This document shows positions 1 through 7,336 of a stretch of 24,710 nucleotides of DNA, piece by piece. The notes beneath the pieces were generated by a model, which had not been told where the DNA came from, ran no database searches, and saw only the letters and a list, made by a program, of their open reading frames with translations. Numbering within the stretch: position 1 is the first letter of the stretch; each line of letters opens with the position of its first letter. Both the position numbers and the translations under genes were made by a program. The stretch is from positions 1-24,710 of the forward strand of contig DHXA01000024.1 of NCBI GenBank assembly GCA_002413455.1, written 5' to 3'. Source of the DNA: Rhodanobacter sp. UBA5168. Its GTDB lineage: Bacteria > Pseudomonadota > Gammaproteobacteria > Xanthomonadales > Rhodanobacteraceae.

Positions 1-90
1 GGCTCTTGGGAACCGGCGCTGTTCAACAACGACTGGAGCGCGACGCCCGAGCGTCGGCGCCAGCAAAAGATCGACGCACTGCGTTATTGA
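1..90 (+). CDS. 3' end of an unidentified protein gene (truncated by window edge)
   Basis: Frame 1 is open from the first base to a TGA at 88-90 and encodes 29 C-terminal residues ending in TPERRRQQKIDALRY. Codon use is GC-rich, and base composition changes sharply to AT-rich straight after the stop, as expected at a real gene end. The visible part is basic and hydrophilic with no motif that I recognise, so no function is assigned. It lies on the same strand as the lipoprotein gene that starts 315 bases later, with a probable small RNA or terminator between them. Confidence 0.6.
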   Translation, partial: GSWEPALFNNDWSATPERRRQQKIDALRY

Positions 91-148
91 CGGCGATTAG
101 ATTTTTATTTTCTTTTTAATCATATATTTACAGCGCATAACAAAAGTA

Positions 149-177
149 TTGCCTTAATTTTAACGAACAAGTAATCT
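149..177 (+). promoter_or_regulatory. Probable sigma70-type promoter for the downstream RNA
   Basis: A -35 box TTGCCT (149-154) and a -10 box TAATCT (172-177) are separated by exactly 17 bases. They sit in a strongly AT-rich tract (about 97-180) that could act as an UP element and stands out from the GC-rich surroundings. The predicted transcription start is near 183-185. This is the best promoter match I found in the window. Confidence 0.6.
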
Positions 178-183
178 TTCGGT

Positions 184-287
184 TGCCAACACCTGCTGAC
201 CCAATAGTTTTTGCAGGCAAGGCCATTTCCCTTCCGGCTCTGCCGGATTTCCCCGTGAGGCTTCAGGCCCGCGGGGTTTTCTTTTTT
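184..287 (+). ncRNA. Candidate small RNA of about 100 nt
   Basis: The sequence lies between the promoter at 149-177 and an intrinsic terminator. It can fold into three successive hairpins. Hairpin 1 pairs TTGCC (183-187) plus TGC (194-196) with GCA-GGCAA (213-220), with a loop that includes GACCCAAT. Hairpin 2 is CCGGC-TCT-GCCGG (234-246). Hairpin 3 is the terminator at 251-287. There is a pyrimidine-rich single-stranded stretch (226-233). No convincing ORF is present. A free-standing sRNA or a 5' leader/attenuator of the lipoprotein gene (405) are both possible. The T-rich tail would suit an Hfq-binding sRNA. I cannot assign it to a named family from sequence alone. Confidence 0.5.
251..287 (+). 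terminator. Rho-independent terminator
   Basis: Stem CCCCGTG (251-257) pairs with CGCGGGG (270-276), including one G-U pair, around a 12-base loop. It is followed by TTTTCTTTTTT (277-287). It would end the candidate small RNA and possibly also the transcript of the gene ending at 90. Confidence 0.8.
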
Positions 288-404
288 GCAGCGACATGAA
301 ATCCCGCGCCCTGCCCTTGTTTACAGGCCGCCGCGCCGCTTACCCTGCGCGATCATGCCGCCGCGCGGCACCTATGCCGCCGCCAACTACCGCGAGAACT
401 CTCC

Positions 405-1322
405 ATGCGCCCTTTGTCCCTACGCCACGCCATGTTGCCGTTGCTCGCCGCGCTGCTGCTGAGCGCCTGCCATGGCAAGGACGAAGCCGCGCAGCCCGGC
501 GGCAGTACGCCGGAGGCGGCGCTGCAGGCTTCGGTCGACCTGCTCAAGGCCGGTGACTTCAACGGGCTGTGGAAGCATGCGCTGCCGCCCGCCGACTACG
601 CCAATCTGCGCACTGACTGGAGTCATCACCAGCAGGATCCACGGCCGATCACCGCCGAGGATCGCGCCAGATTCAGCGAGACGATGCAGAAGCTCACCGA
701 GCCGGATGCGGAAACCAAGCTGTACGCCGAACTGCAACCAAAATTGATCAACATGCAGCAGCAGTACAAGGATCAATTGCCGGTGCTGATCAGCGTGGGT
801 GAGGCACTGGTGAAAAGCGGCGTTTCGCAAAGCAAGAGCCTCAGCGACGTGCAGAAGACCCAAGCCAACAGCGTGATCGATGTGCTCGCGCCCTGGGCAC
901 AGCAGACACCGTGGTTCGACCAGGCCAGGGCGAAGCAGGCGGTCAGCGTGGCGGTGGCGACCGCACGCAAGCTGGATCTGAAGACCCCGGAGCAACTGCG
1001 CACGATGGATTTCGACGCGGCGATGGGCAAGTACTCGACGGGCTATGCGGGGCTCAAGCAACTGCTGGCCATCTACGGCCTGTCGGTGGACGAGACCTTG
1101 AACTCGATCAAGCTCACGCCGGTGTCCAGCAGCAATGGTCACGCCGTGGTCAAGGTCGACTACACCCTGCTCGGCAAGCCGCTGTCGACCGAATCGAAGC
1201 TGGTGCAACAGGATGGCCGCTGGTATAGCGAGGACATGCTGGACAACGCCCGCAAGGCACATCTGCAGGCGACCCAGCCAGCACCGGCCGGGACCGCCAG
1301 CAGCGCGGTCATGAAGGACTGA
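405..1322 (+). CDS. Putative lipoprotein of unknown function
   Basis: This encodes 305 residues with a lipoprotein signal: a basic start, the hydrophobic stretch MLPLLAALLLSAC, and a lipobox whose lipidated cysteine would be Cys22. The mature part begins with a low-complexity linker, then a segment (about 34-80) that resembles proteins starting with a 'TPE..L.A..DLLKAGDF' pattern, then mostly helical sequence. Residues 235-280 look like a small beta-rich end domain. I do not recognise a named family. An alternative start at the internal ATG at 432 would give a shorter signal peptide and still be valid; neither start has a strong ribosome binding site. The gene ends 25 bases before plsB on the same strand, so it may share transcription with it, although plsB has a possible promoter of its own. 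Periplasmic, membrane-anchored location is inferred. Confidence 0.8.
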   Translation: MRPLSLRHAMLPLLAALLLSACHGKDEAAQPGGSTPEAALQASVDLLKAGDFNGLWKHALPPADYANLRTDWSHHQQDPRPITAEDRARFSETMQKLTEPDAETKLYAELQPKLINMQQQYKDQLPVLISVGEALVKSGVSQSKSLSDVQKTQANSVIDVLAPWAQQTPWFDQARAKQAVSVAVATARKLDLKTPEQLRTMDFDAAMGKYSTGYAGLKQLLAIYGLSVDETLNSIKLTPVSSSNGHAVVKVDYTLLGKPLSTESKLVQQDGRWYSEDMLDNARKAHLQATQPAPAGTASSAVMKD

Positions 1323-1347
1323 ACGGCGCAACCGTTAGAATAGACGG

Positions 1348-4065
1348 ATGCAAACGACCCCCACCGCCGATCCTATCGCTCGTCAACGCGCCCCCTGGTG
1401 GTTCAACCTGGCCGGCCAGCTGCTGCAGCCGTGGGTGCGCATCCGTCGCGACCCGGCGGAGCCGGCCACCTTGCTGCAGGCCGGCGTGCCGGTCTGCTAT
1501 GTGATCGAGCGCGACGGCTTTTCCGATGCGCTGATCCTGCAGCGCGCCTGCCGCGAAGCCGGGCTGCCCAATCCGATGCAGCCGCTGGCCGGCACTCGCC
1601 GACGCCGCTCGGTGTTTGCGCTGGCGCGGCGCGATGGCCGGCTGCTGGGTCGCACCCGCCAGCGCGCGCCGAACGAACCGCTAAGGCAGCTGGTGCGCTC
1701 GCTGGAAGGCATGCCCGAGCGCGACATCCAGATCGTGCCGGTGTCGATCTACGTCGGCCGCGCGCCGAGCCGTGACAGCGGCTGGTTCCGCGTGCTGTTC
1801 TCGGAAAATTGGGTCATGGTCGGCCGCTTCCGCCGGCTGCTGGCGCTCCTGTTGAATGGCCGCGACACCGTGGTGCATTTTTCCGCGCCGGTGTCGTTGC
1901 GCAGCGTACTGGCCGAATCCGGCGAGATCGCACCGGAACGCTTCACGCGCAAAATCGCCCGAGTACTACGCACTCACTTCCATCGCATTCGCGCCGCGGT
2001 GATCGGGCCGGATCTTTCACACCGGCGCACCGTAGTCGATGCCGTGCTGAATGCCGAACCGGTGCGCGCCGCGATCGCCGCCACCGCGGCCAAGGAAAAG
2101 ATCAGCCACGCCAAGGCCTGGCGCAAGGCGCACACGCTGGTGCTGGAGATTGCGGCGGATTATTCGCACCCGGTGGTTCGTTCGGTCTCGTTCCTGCTGG
2201 CGAATTTCTGGAACAAGCTGTACGACGGCATCGCCATGCATCACTTCGACAAGGCCCGCGCCGCCGCGCCCGGTCACGAAGTGGTCTACGTACCCTGCCA
2301 TCGCAGCCATGCCGACTACCTGCTGATGAGCTATCAGCTGCATGTCTCCGGCGTGGTGGTGCCGCACATCGCTGCTGGCGTGAACCTCAACCTGCCGGTC
2401 ATCGGACCGATCCTGCGCCGCGGTGGCGCGTTCTTCCTGCGCCGCAGTTTCAAGGGCAACGCGCTGTATTCGGTGGTGTTCAACGAATACCTGGCCCAGC
2501 TGATCGACCGTGGCGTACCGATCGAATACTTCATCGAAGGCGGCCGCTCGCGTACCGGCCGGCTGCTGGCACCACGCGCCGGCATGCTCGCGATGACCGT
2601 GCGCGCGTTCCTGCGCGCGCCGCGACGGCCGGTGCTGTTCCAGCCCGTCTACATCGGTTACGAGAAGCTGATGGAAGGCAAGTCGTACGCGGGCGAACTC
2701 AGCGGCCAGCCCAAGGAAAAGGAATCCCTGATCGGCCTGCTGCGCGGACTGAAAGTGCTGCGCCAGCGCTACGGCCATGTCGCGTTGAATTTCGGCGAAC
2801 CGATCGCGCTGACTCCGTTGCTCGATGCGGCCAGCACCGACTGGCGCGCGGCCAGTGCCGACCCGGATGCCAAGCCGGAGTGGCTCAACGGCGTGACCGA
2901 TCGCCTGACCGAACAGATCCAGATCAACATCAACCGCGCCGCCGACGTCAACCCGATCAACCTGCTGGCCTTGGCCCTGCTGGCTACGCCCAAGCACGCG
3001 ATGGCCGAGAGCGACCTGCTGACCCAGCTCGAATTGAGCAAGACGCTGCTGGAAGAACTGCCGTATTCCGACCGCGTCACGCTGACCCCGATGAACCCGC
3101 CCGCGATCATCGCCTACGGCGAACAGATGGGCTGGATCCAGCGCGTGCAGCACCCACTGGGCGACGTGCTCACCGTCACCGGTGAACAGGCCGTGCTGCT
3201 CAGCTACTTCCGCAACAACGTGCTGCACCTGACCGCCACTGCCGCGTGGGTCGCCTGCTGTTTCCTCAACAATCGCCGCATGTCGCGCGCCTCGGTGCTG
3301 CGGCTGGGTCGCATCATCTACCCGTTCATCCAGGGCGAACTTTTTCTGCCGTGGGATGGCGAGGGCTTTGCCGCCCAGCTGCAGGCAACCATCGACTTTT
3401 TCGTGCGCCGCGGCCTGCTCGAGTCGATCAACGACGGTCGCACCCTGGAACGCAGCGCCGGCCAGGAAGACAGCGCGTTCCAGCTCAAGGTGATCGCGCG
3501 CAGCCTGATCCAGGCGTTCGAGCGTTACTACATCACCATCGCCGCGCTGGCCAAGAACGGCCCGCACACGCTGACCGGTGCCGAACTCGAGAACGCCTGC
3601 ACGCTCACCGCACAACGGCTGAGCCTGCTCAACGAACTGTCCGCACCGGAGTTCTTCGACAAGGCGCTGTTCCGCGGCTTCATCCAGAAACTGCGCGAGC
3701 GTCGCGTGGTCTGGACCGACGACGGCGGCAAGCTCGATTACGACAGCGCGCTGGAAGGCATGGTGCGCGACGCGCGGGTGATCCTTTCCCGCGAGGTGCG
3801 CCACTCGATTCTCAAAATCACTCCCGGCAGCCACGAGAAGGACGTGCCCGCGGGCGATGCGCGGGACAGCGATACGACGCCGGCGATTCCGTCACCGGAA
3901 TCGGCAACGTCCACGAGCGGCCGCGACGACCATCTGCCCGCGGACGCCGCGGCGGCCGACCTGCACCGGCGCCACGTGGATGCCGAACAGCACGAGCACG
4001 AGCATGCCCATGTCGCCCGCGTCGAACGCGCCAGGGACCCCGATCAACCCGAGCTTCCGCTCTAG
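1348..4065 (+). CDS. plsB: Glycerol-3-phosphate 1-O-acyltransferase PlsB
   Basis: PlsB transfers an acyl group from acyl-ACP or acyl-CoA to the sn-1 position of glycerol-3-phosphate, the first step of phospholipid synthesis, at the inner membrane. The four acyltransferase blocks are visible in order: HRSHAD with catalytic His318 and Asp323, GGAFFLRRSF (359-368), FIEGGRSRTGR (from 395), and QPVYIGYEKLMEG (from 432). The protein has 905 residues against roughly 800 in E. coli; the extra length is largely a hydrophilic C-terminal tail after about residue 829. That tail is rich in Asp, Ala and Pro and contains a His/Glu cluster, HEHEHAH (882-888). A TAGAAT element lies only six bases before the ATG, so translation may be leaderless. 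ubiE follows after 30 bases on the same strand. Identification is secure; the role of the tail is unknown. Confidence 0.97.
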   Translation: MQTTPTADPIARQRAPWWFNLAGQLLQPWVRIRRDPAEPATLLQAGVPVCYVIERDGFSDALILQRACREAGLPNPMQPLAGTRRRRSVFALARRDGRLLGRTRQRAPNEPLRQLVRSLEGMPERDIQIVPVSIYVGRAPSRDSGWFRVLFSENWVMVGRFRRLLALLLNGRDTVVHFSAPVSLRSVLAESGEIAPERFTRKIARVLRTHFHRIRAAVIGPDLSHRRTVVDAVLNAEPVRAAIAATAAKEKISHAKAWRKAHTLVLEIAADYSHPVVRSVSFLLANFWNKLYDGIAMHHFDKARAAAPGHEVVYVPCHRSHADYLLMSYQLHVSGVVVPHIAAGVNLNLPVIGPILRRGGAFFLRRSFKGNALYSVVFNEYLAQLIDRGVPIEYFIEGGRSRTGRLLAPRAGMLAMTVRAFLRAPRRPVLFQPVYIGYEKLMEGKSYAGELSGQPKEKESLIGLLRGLKVLRQRYGHVALNFGEPIALTPLLDAASTDWRAASADPDAKPEWLNGVTDRLTEQIQININRAADVNPINLLALALLATPKHAMAESDLLTQLELSKTLLEELPYSDRVTLTPMNPPAIIAYGEQMGWIQRVQHPLGDVLTVTGEQAVLLSYFRNNVLHLTATAAWVACCFLNNRRMSRASVLRLGRIIYPFIQGELFLPWDGEGFAAQLQATIDFFVRRGLLESINDGRTLERSAGQEDSAFQLKVIARSLIQAFERYYITIAALAKNGPHTLTGAELENACTLTAQRLSLLNELSAPEFFDKALFRGFIQKLRERRVVWTDDGGKLDYDSALEGMVRDARVILSREVRHSILKITPGSHEKDVPAGDARDSDTTPAIPSPESATSTSGRDDHLPADAAAADLHRRHVDAEQHEHEHAHVARVERARDPDQPELPL

Positions 4066-4095
4066 CCTCCACGGCCGATCCTGTAGCATGACCCC

Positions 4096-4866
4096 ATGAC
4101 CGAACAGCAACCCAAAACGACTCCGGACTCGACCACGCACTTCGGTTTCCGCGACGTGCCGGTTGGCGAAAAGCAGAAGCTGGTCGGCCAGGTATTCACC
4201 TCGGTCGCGCGCAGCTACGACCTGATGAACGACCTGATGTCGTTCGGCGTGCATCGCTTGTGGAAACGCCACTTTGTCGCCGTGAGCGGCGTGCGCCGCG
4301 GTGATCGCGTGCTGGACCTGGCCGGCGGCACCGGCGATATCGCCGCGCTGCTCAGGCCTGTAGTCGGCGACCAGGGCGACGTAGTGGTCGGCGACATCAA
4401 CGCGGCGATGCTTGGGGTGGGACGCGACCGCATGACCGACCGCGGCCTGGTCAGCGGCCTGCGCTGGGCCCAGCTCAACGCCGAAGTGTTGCCGTTCCCC
4501 GACAATTCGTTCGACGCGGTGACCATGGCTTTCGGCCTGCGCAATGTCACCGACAAGGACACGGCGCTGGCCGACATCTGCCGCGTGCTCAAGCCCGGCG
4601 GCCGCCTGCTGGTGCTGGAATTTTCCAAGGTGCAAAGCGAGACGTTCGGCAAACTGTACGACTTCCACTCATTCAAGATCCTGCCCAGGCTCGGCCAGCT
4701 GTTCGCCGGCGACGCCGACAGCTACCAGTACCTGGCCGAGTCGATCCGCAAGCATCCGGATCAGGCAACCCTCAAGGGCATGATGGAGCGCGCCGGCTTC
4801 GGCCGCGTCGAAGTGCGCAACTTGAGCGGCGGCATCGTGGCGATCCATCGCGCGTACAAGTTGTAG
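4096..4866 (+). CDS. ubiE: Ubiquinone/menaquinone biosynthesis C-methyltransferase UbiE
   Basis: This is a 256-residue class I SAM-dependent methyltransferase that C-methylates the benzoquinol (and, where present, demethylmenaquinol) ring in respiratory quinone synthesis. Visible signatures are the N-terminal [20 protein letters not shown] block, the SAM-binding [10 protein letters not shown] loop (72-81), the [13 protein letters not shown] block (139-151) typical of UbiE, and the C-terminal [14 protein letters not shown]. Length matches the family (about 250). A second ATG at 4088 overlaps out of frame (ATGACCCCATGA). The 4096 start puts the family's N-terminal region in place. A TAGCAT element ends six bases before the ATG, similar to the spacing upstream of plsB, so a leaderless message is possible. 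It may also be read through from plsB. Confidence 0.97.
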   Translation: MTEQQPKTTPDSTTHFGFRDVPVGEKQKLVGQVFTSVARSYDLMNDLMSFGVHRLWKRHFVAVSGVRRGDRVLDLAGGTGDIAALLRPVVGDQGDVVVGDINAAMLGVGRDRMTDRGLVSGLRWAQLNAEVLPFPDNSFDAVTMAFGLRNVTDKDTALADICRVLKPGGRLLVLEFSKVQSETFGKLYDFHSFKILPRLGQLFAGDADSYQYLAESIRKHPDQATLKGMMERAGFGRVEVRNLSGGIVAIHRAYKL

Positions 4867-4892
4867 CGGCAAAGTCAGTGGTTGCCGCTCGG

Positions 4893-4906
4893 CTGATCCA
4901 GATCAG
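4893..4906. promoter_or_regulatory. FNR/CRP-family operator upstream of the DUF2249 gene
   Basis: CTGATCCAGATCAG is a perfect 14-base palindrome and contains the TGAT-N4-ATCA core of the FNR/Anr/Dnr consensus (TTGAT-N4-ATCAA). Its centre, 4899.5, is 41.5 bases upstream of the transcription start expected from the -10-like TATGTT at 4929-4934 (start near 4941). That is the standard spacing of a class II activated promoter. Both half-sites have C/G instead of T/A at the outermost position, so binding could be weaker or directed to another family member. Confidence 0.55.
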
Positions 4907-4928
4907 TGGGCCGGCAAGGTCGGCGGCG

Positions 4929-4934
4929 TATGTT
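4929..4934 (+). promoter_or_regulatory. -10 element of the putative FNR-dependent promoter
   Basis: TATGTT shares four of six bases with the TATAAT consensus. There is no clear -35 box, as expected where an activator overlaps the -35 region. It predicts a start near 4941 and a 5' leader of about 24 bases before the ATG at 4965. Confidence 0.45.
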
Positions 4935-4964
4935 GGGGTTCTCTTCCCCGGCGAGTCCCGTGCC

Positions 4965-5231
4965 ATGTCTGCCGACACCGTGATCGAACCCAACGTCCAC
5001 ACTTTTGACGCGCGCGGCGTGGCGCGACGCTTCCGCCATTCGGCGATCTTCGGCGCGATCGGCGTGCTGCGTTCGGGCGAGACCATGCGCTTCGTCAACG
5101 ACCACGATCCGCTCCCGCTGATCGCCCAACTGCGCGAGCGGCTCGGCGAAAGTCTCACGGTCGTCTATCGCCAGCGCGATCCCGGCGCGATCGTGATCGA
5201 CTTCGGCATCACCAGCCTGTCCACCGAGTGA
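4965..5231 (+). CDS. DUF2249 domain protein
   Basis: This encodes 88 residues that are nearly all a DUF2249 domain: a start like 'FDARGVARRFRHSAIFGAIGVLRSGETMRFVNDHDP' with the characteristic NDHDP (about residues 46-50), then an LxxQLRER helix and a final VVYRQRDPGAIVIDF strand. The ATG at 4965 is preferred over an upstream in-frame GTG at 4878, because the GTG start would place the palindrome and promoter inside the coding region. DUF2249 proteins are small, often encoded near hemerythrins or in nitrogen-oxide and low-oxygen regulons; their biochemical role is unsettled. Here the gene stands alone, convergent with the cupin gene 70 bases away. The FNR-type site upstream suggests induction under low oxygen or nitric oxide, which is inference. 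Confidence 0.85.
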   Translation: MSADTVIEPNVHTFDARGVARRFRHSAIFGAIGVLRSGETMRFVNDHDPLPLIAQLRERLGESLTVVYRQRDPGAIVIDFGITSLSTE

Positions 5232-5301
5232 TCGAGCCCGACACCGCTGCACCGATCACCACAACTCGGCCGCGACGAACGCGACCAGCGACGGCGCCCG
5301 C

Positions 5302-5601
5302 TTAGACGTCAAGGATCAGCAACGTGCCCTTGCTGCCCGGCGCCACCGCATGCGGTACGCCCGCCGGCACCAGATAGAGCCCGCCCGCACCGACCGTCAC
5401 TGTCTGTCCGGCCACATCCAGGCGCAACTCGCCGTCGAGCACGAGCAAGCCTTCTGCATAAGCGTGCTCCTCGGCCGGATAGGGCTGTGCATCCATGCGC
5501 AACAGCTTGAGGTTGGCATCGCCAATGCGCGCGACCAGCTTCGAACACCATGCCTGGTCCAGCAGAGCGGCGCTCCGCTGCAAGTCAACCGGGTTGTTCA
5601 T
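5302..5601 (-). CDS. Small single-domain cupin protein
   Basis: This encodes a 99-residue protein with a cupin_2 fold. The first cupin motif is degenerate (HAYAEGLLVLDGEL, His46 and Glu50). The second is clear (GGLYLVPAGVPHAV, His84). These residues could bind a metal, though one of the usual two histidines of motif 1 is absent. It begins nine bases after the stop of the DMT exporter gene on the same strand, so the two are very likely one transcript, and the exporter is divergent from an Lrp-type regulator. Its substrate is unknown; stand-alone cupins of this size can be sensors, isomerases or binding proteins. Function is not assigned beyond the fold. Confidence 0.85.
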   Translation of the reverse strand: MNNPVDLQRSAALLDQAWCSKLVARIGDANLKLLRMDAQPYPAEEHAYAEGLLVLDGELRLDVAGQTVTVGAGGLYLVPAGVPHAVAPGSKGTLLILDV

Positions 5602-5610
5602 CGCCTCGCC

Positions 5611-6528
5611 TCAGCATCGTTCGCACGCGGCAACCTGCGCCACCGACTGTGGCGCGGGTCGACGCCGCGCATTCGCCAGCACTACCCCGCTCACCGTGAT
5701 CGCACCGCCGACCAGGGTCAGCGCACCCGGCTGCTCGCCCAGCCACAACCAGCCGATCAGCACCGCGATCGGCGGCGAGAAGTAGATGAAACTGGAGACC
5801 TGCGAGGCCGAGGCCTGACGCAACGCGGCGTTCCACGCGAGGTAGCCGACGAAGGTCGGCGCGATGCCCAGCCAGAGCAGCGCGGCGATATGCGTCCACG
5901 GCGCGGTCGCCAGTGCCTGCGGCAGATGCAGTCCGAATGGCAGGGCGCCGAGCGTGCCCGCGAAAAACGTGAAGGCGGTGACGCCAAGCATGCTGCTGCG
6001 TTCGAACAGCGGTTTCTGCCCCACCCAGTAGAACGCCGAGACCAGCACGCTGATGAGCACCAGCGCCGCCATCGGTTCGAACCTCACCTGCTTGCCGCTG
6101 GCCAACACCACCAGGATCACCCCGATCAGGGCGACGCCAAGGCCGGCCAGCATGCGCGGCGACAGTCGCTCGCCCACCCACACTGCCGACACCGCCGCCG
6201 TGGCGGCCGGTATCAGCGAGATCAGGATCGACGCGGTGCCACTGGCGATGCGCGTTTCGGCATAGTTGAGGCACAAGTGATACACGGTCAGGCCGGTCAC
6301 GCCGAGCAACGCCAGTTGCGGCCAGTCGCGCCGTGCGGGCAACGATATCCGTTTGACCACCATCAGCGCCGCAAAACACAGCGAACCGATGGCAAGGCGA
6401 GCCAGGGCCACCTCACCGGGCTTGAAGGAGGCCAGCGCGTAGGCGATCGCGGCATACGCTGACGACCAGGTCAGCAGGGCAATGCCGATGTAGCAGAGGA
6501 CGCGACCGTCGAGGCGAGCGGTATCCAT
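5611..6528 (-). CDS. EamA/DMT-family transporter (probable metabolite or amino acid exporter)
   Basis: This encodes 305 residues with about ten hydrophobic segments arranged as two EamA repeats (about 10-140 and 150-285). Characteristic features are the N-terminal WSSAYAAIAYAL, the mid-repeat ending in WVGERLSP and its counterpart WLWLGEQPG in the second half. The family includes inner-membrane exporters of amino acids, purines and other small molecules (RhaT/YdcZ-like superfamily). The ATG at 6528 has an AGGA ribosome site about ten bases upstream, and a TAGGAT element (6559-6564 on this strand) could be its -10 box. A divergent Lrp/AsnC regulator starts 61 bases away, which strongly suggests amino acid-responsive control and an amino acid-like substrate. 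The cupin gene follows after nine bases. Confidence 0.92.
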   Translation of the reverse strand: MDTARLDGRVLCYIGIALLTWSSAYAAIAYALASFKPGEVALARLAIGSLCFAALMVVKRISLPARRDWPQLALLGVTGLTVYHLCLNYAETRIASGTASILISLIPAATAAVSAVWVGERLSPRMLAGLGVALIGVILVVLASGKQVRFEPMAALVLISVLVSAFYWVGQKPLFERSSMLGVTAFTFFAGTLGALPFGLHLPQALATAPWTHIAALLWLGIAPTFVGYLAWNAALRQASASQVSSFIYFSPPIAVLIGWLWLGEQPGALTLVGGAITVSGVVLANARRRPAPQSVAQVAACERC

Positions 6529-6558
6529 GGGGACGGATTCCTGAGATGGGAAGTGCGC

Positions 6559-6587
6559 ATCCTAGTCTTGCCGATGGCGCCGGGGAA
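6559..6587 (-). promoter_or_regulatory. Possible promoter of the DMT exporter gene
   Basis: Reading the - strand, TTCCCC (6587-6582) and TAGGAT (6564-6559) are separated by 17 bases. The -10 element is good (five of six) but the -35 is poor, which would fit an activated promoter. It lies in the 61-base gap shared with the Lrp-type regulator gene, so the regulator presumably binds here. Confidence 0.3.
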
Positions 6588-6589
6588 TA

Positions 6590-7147
6590 ATGCATCGAAT
6601 CGTTTTCATGACGCTTCGCCGACGATCGAAGCCATCCACGAGTGAGCCCGCCTTGGAATCGAAACCCGAATTGGACAGCAAGGACTGGCAGCTGCTGGAA
6701 GCGCTGCAACGGGACGCGCGCCTGGGCTACGCCGAGCTGGGTCGCAAGGTGCGACTGTCCGCCCCGGCCGTGGCCGAGCGGGTAAAACGTCTGGAGGAGG
6801 CTGGCGTGATCAGCGGCTACCGCGCCACGGTCAATCCCAAACGACTGGGCTACGGCATCAGCGCGATGGTCCGGTTGCGTTGCGACGGCATCACCTGCGC
6901 GCGCATCGGCGCGCTGGTGGAGGACATCCCCGAGGTGCTCGAATGCCGCCGCCTGGCCGGCGAGGACTCGGCGCTATTGCACGTGGTGGCCATGTCGATC
7001 AGCCACCTGGAATCCGTGCTCGACCGGCTGCTGAAAACCGGCGCCAGCAACAGCACCACCACCCTGATCGTGCTGCAGACACCGCATGAGCACCGGCCGC
7101 TGACCCGGGCGATGTGGAACGCGGCCGTGGCCATGTCGCGCGATTGA
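6590..7147 (+). CDS. Lrp/AsnC-family transcriptional regulator
   Basis: This encodes up to 185 residues. An N-terminal winged HTH begins at LDSKDWQLLEALQRDARLGY, and its recognition helix is in LSAPAVAERVKRLEEAGVI. A C-terminal RAM/ligand-sensing domain follows (from about 'GYRATVNPKRLGYGISAMVRL' to the TTTLIVLQTP strand). Such proteins act as dimers to octamers and respond to amino acids. The first about 25 residues before the HTH are basic and poorly conserved in type. Starts at 6590, 6608 or a later TTG are all possible; I used the first ATG because no ribosome site decides. It is divergent from the DMT exporter gene, the usual arrangement for an Lrp-type local regulator and its exporter target. 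Confidence 0.92.
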   Translation: MHRIVFMTLRRRSKPSTSEPALESKPELDSKDWQLLEALQRDARLGYAELGRKVRLSAPAVAERVKRLEEAGVISGYRATVNPKRLGYGISAMVRLRCDGITCARIGALVEDIPEVLECRRLAGEDSALLHVVAMSISHLESVLDRLLKTGASNSTTTLIVLQTPHEHRPLTRAMWNAAVAMSRD

Positions 7148-7151
7148 GCGT

Positions 7152-7168
7152 CATGCCGACACGGCATG
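7152..7168. repeat. Short perfect inverted repeat after the Lrp-type gene
   Basis: CATGCCG (7152-7158) and CGGCATG (7162-7168) flank a three-base spacer ACA, five bases after the regulator's stop codon. It could be a weak stem that protects the 3' end of the transcript or an operator. It lacks the T-run needed for an intrinsic terminator. The rest of the gap to 7336 shows only a possible -10 (TATCAT, 7217-7222) with no good -35. Confidence 0.4.
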
Positions 7169-7336
7169 CTCTGCGCCGGCCACCGCGGCGGCTGGAGTCC
7201 GGTTTTCATTCGGGCCTATCATCGGCCTCGATGTGATCGTGCTGGAGCGGGTCGCGACGAGCCCTTCGCACCTCGATGAAGAGCCCGCACACCTTCGAAC
7301 GGCATGCTCAATACCCTTTCCCATTGATCGATTCCG

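Noticed and set aside
2017..3834. A 605-codon open frame on the - strand inside plsB
   Set aside because: It is fully antisense to the conserved PlsB motifs and has a Gln/Arg/Val-rich composition without recognisable domains.
4878..4964. GTG start and longer N-terminus for the DUF2249 protein
   Set aside because: It would place the FNR-type palindrome and -10 box in coding sequence and adds residues absent from the DUF2249 domain.
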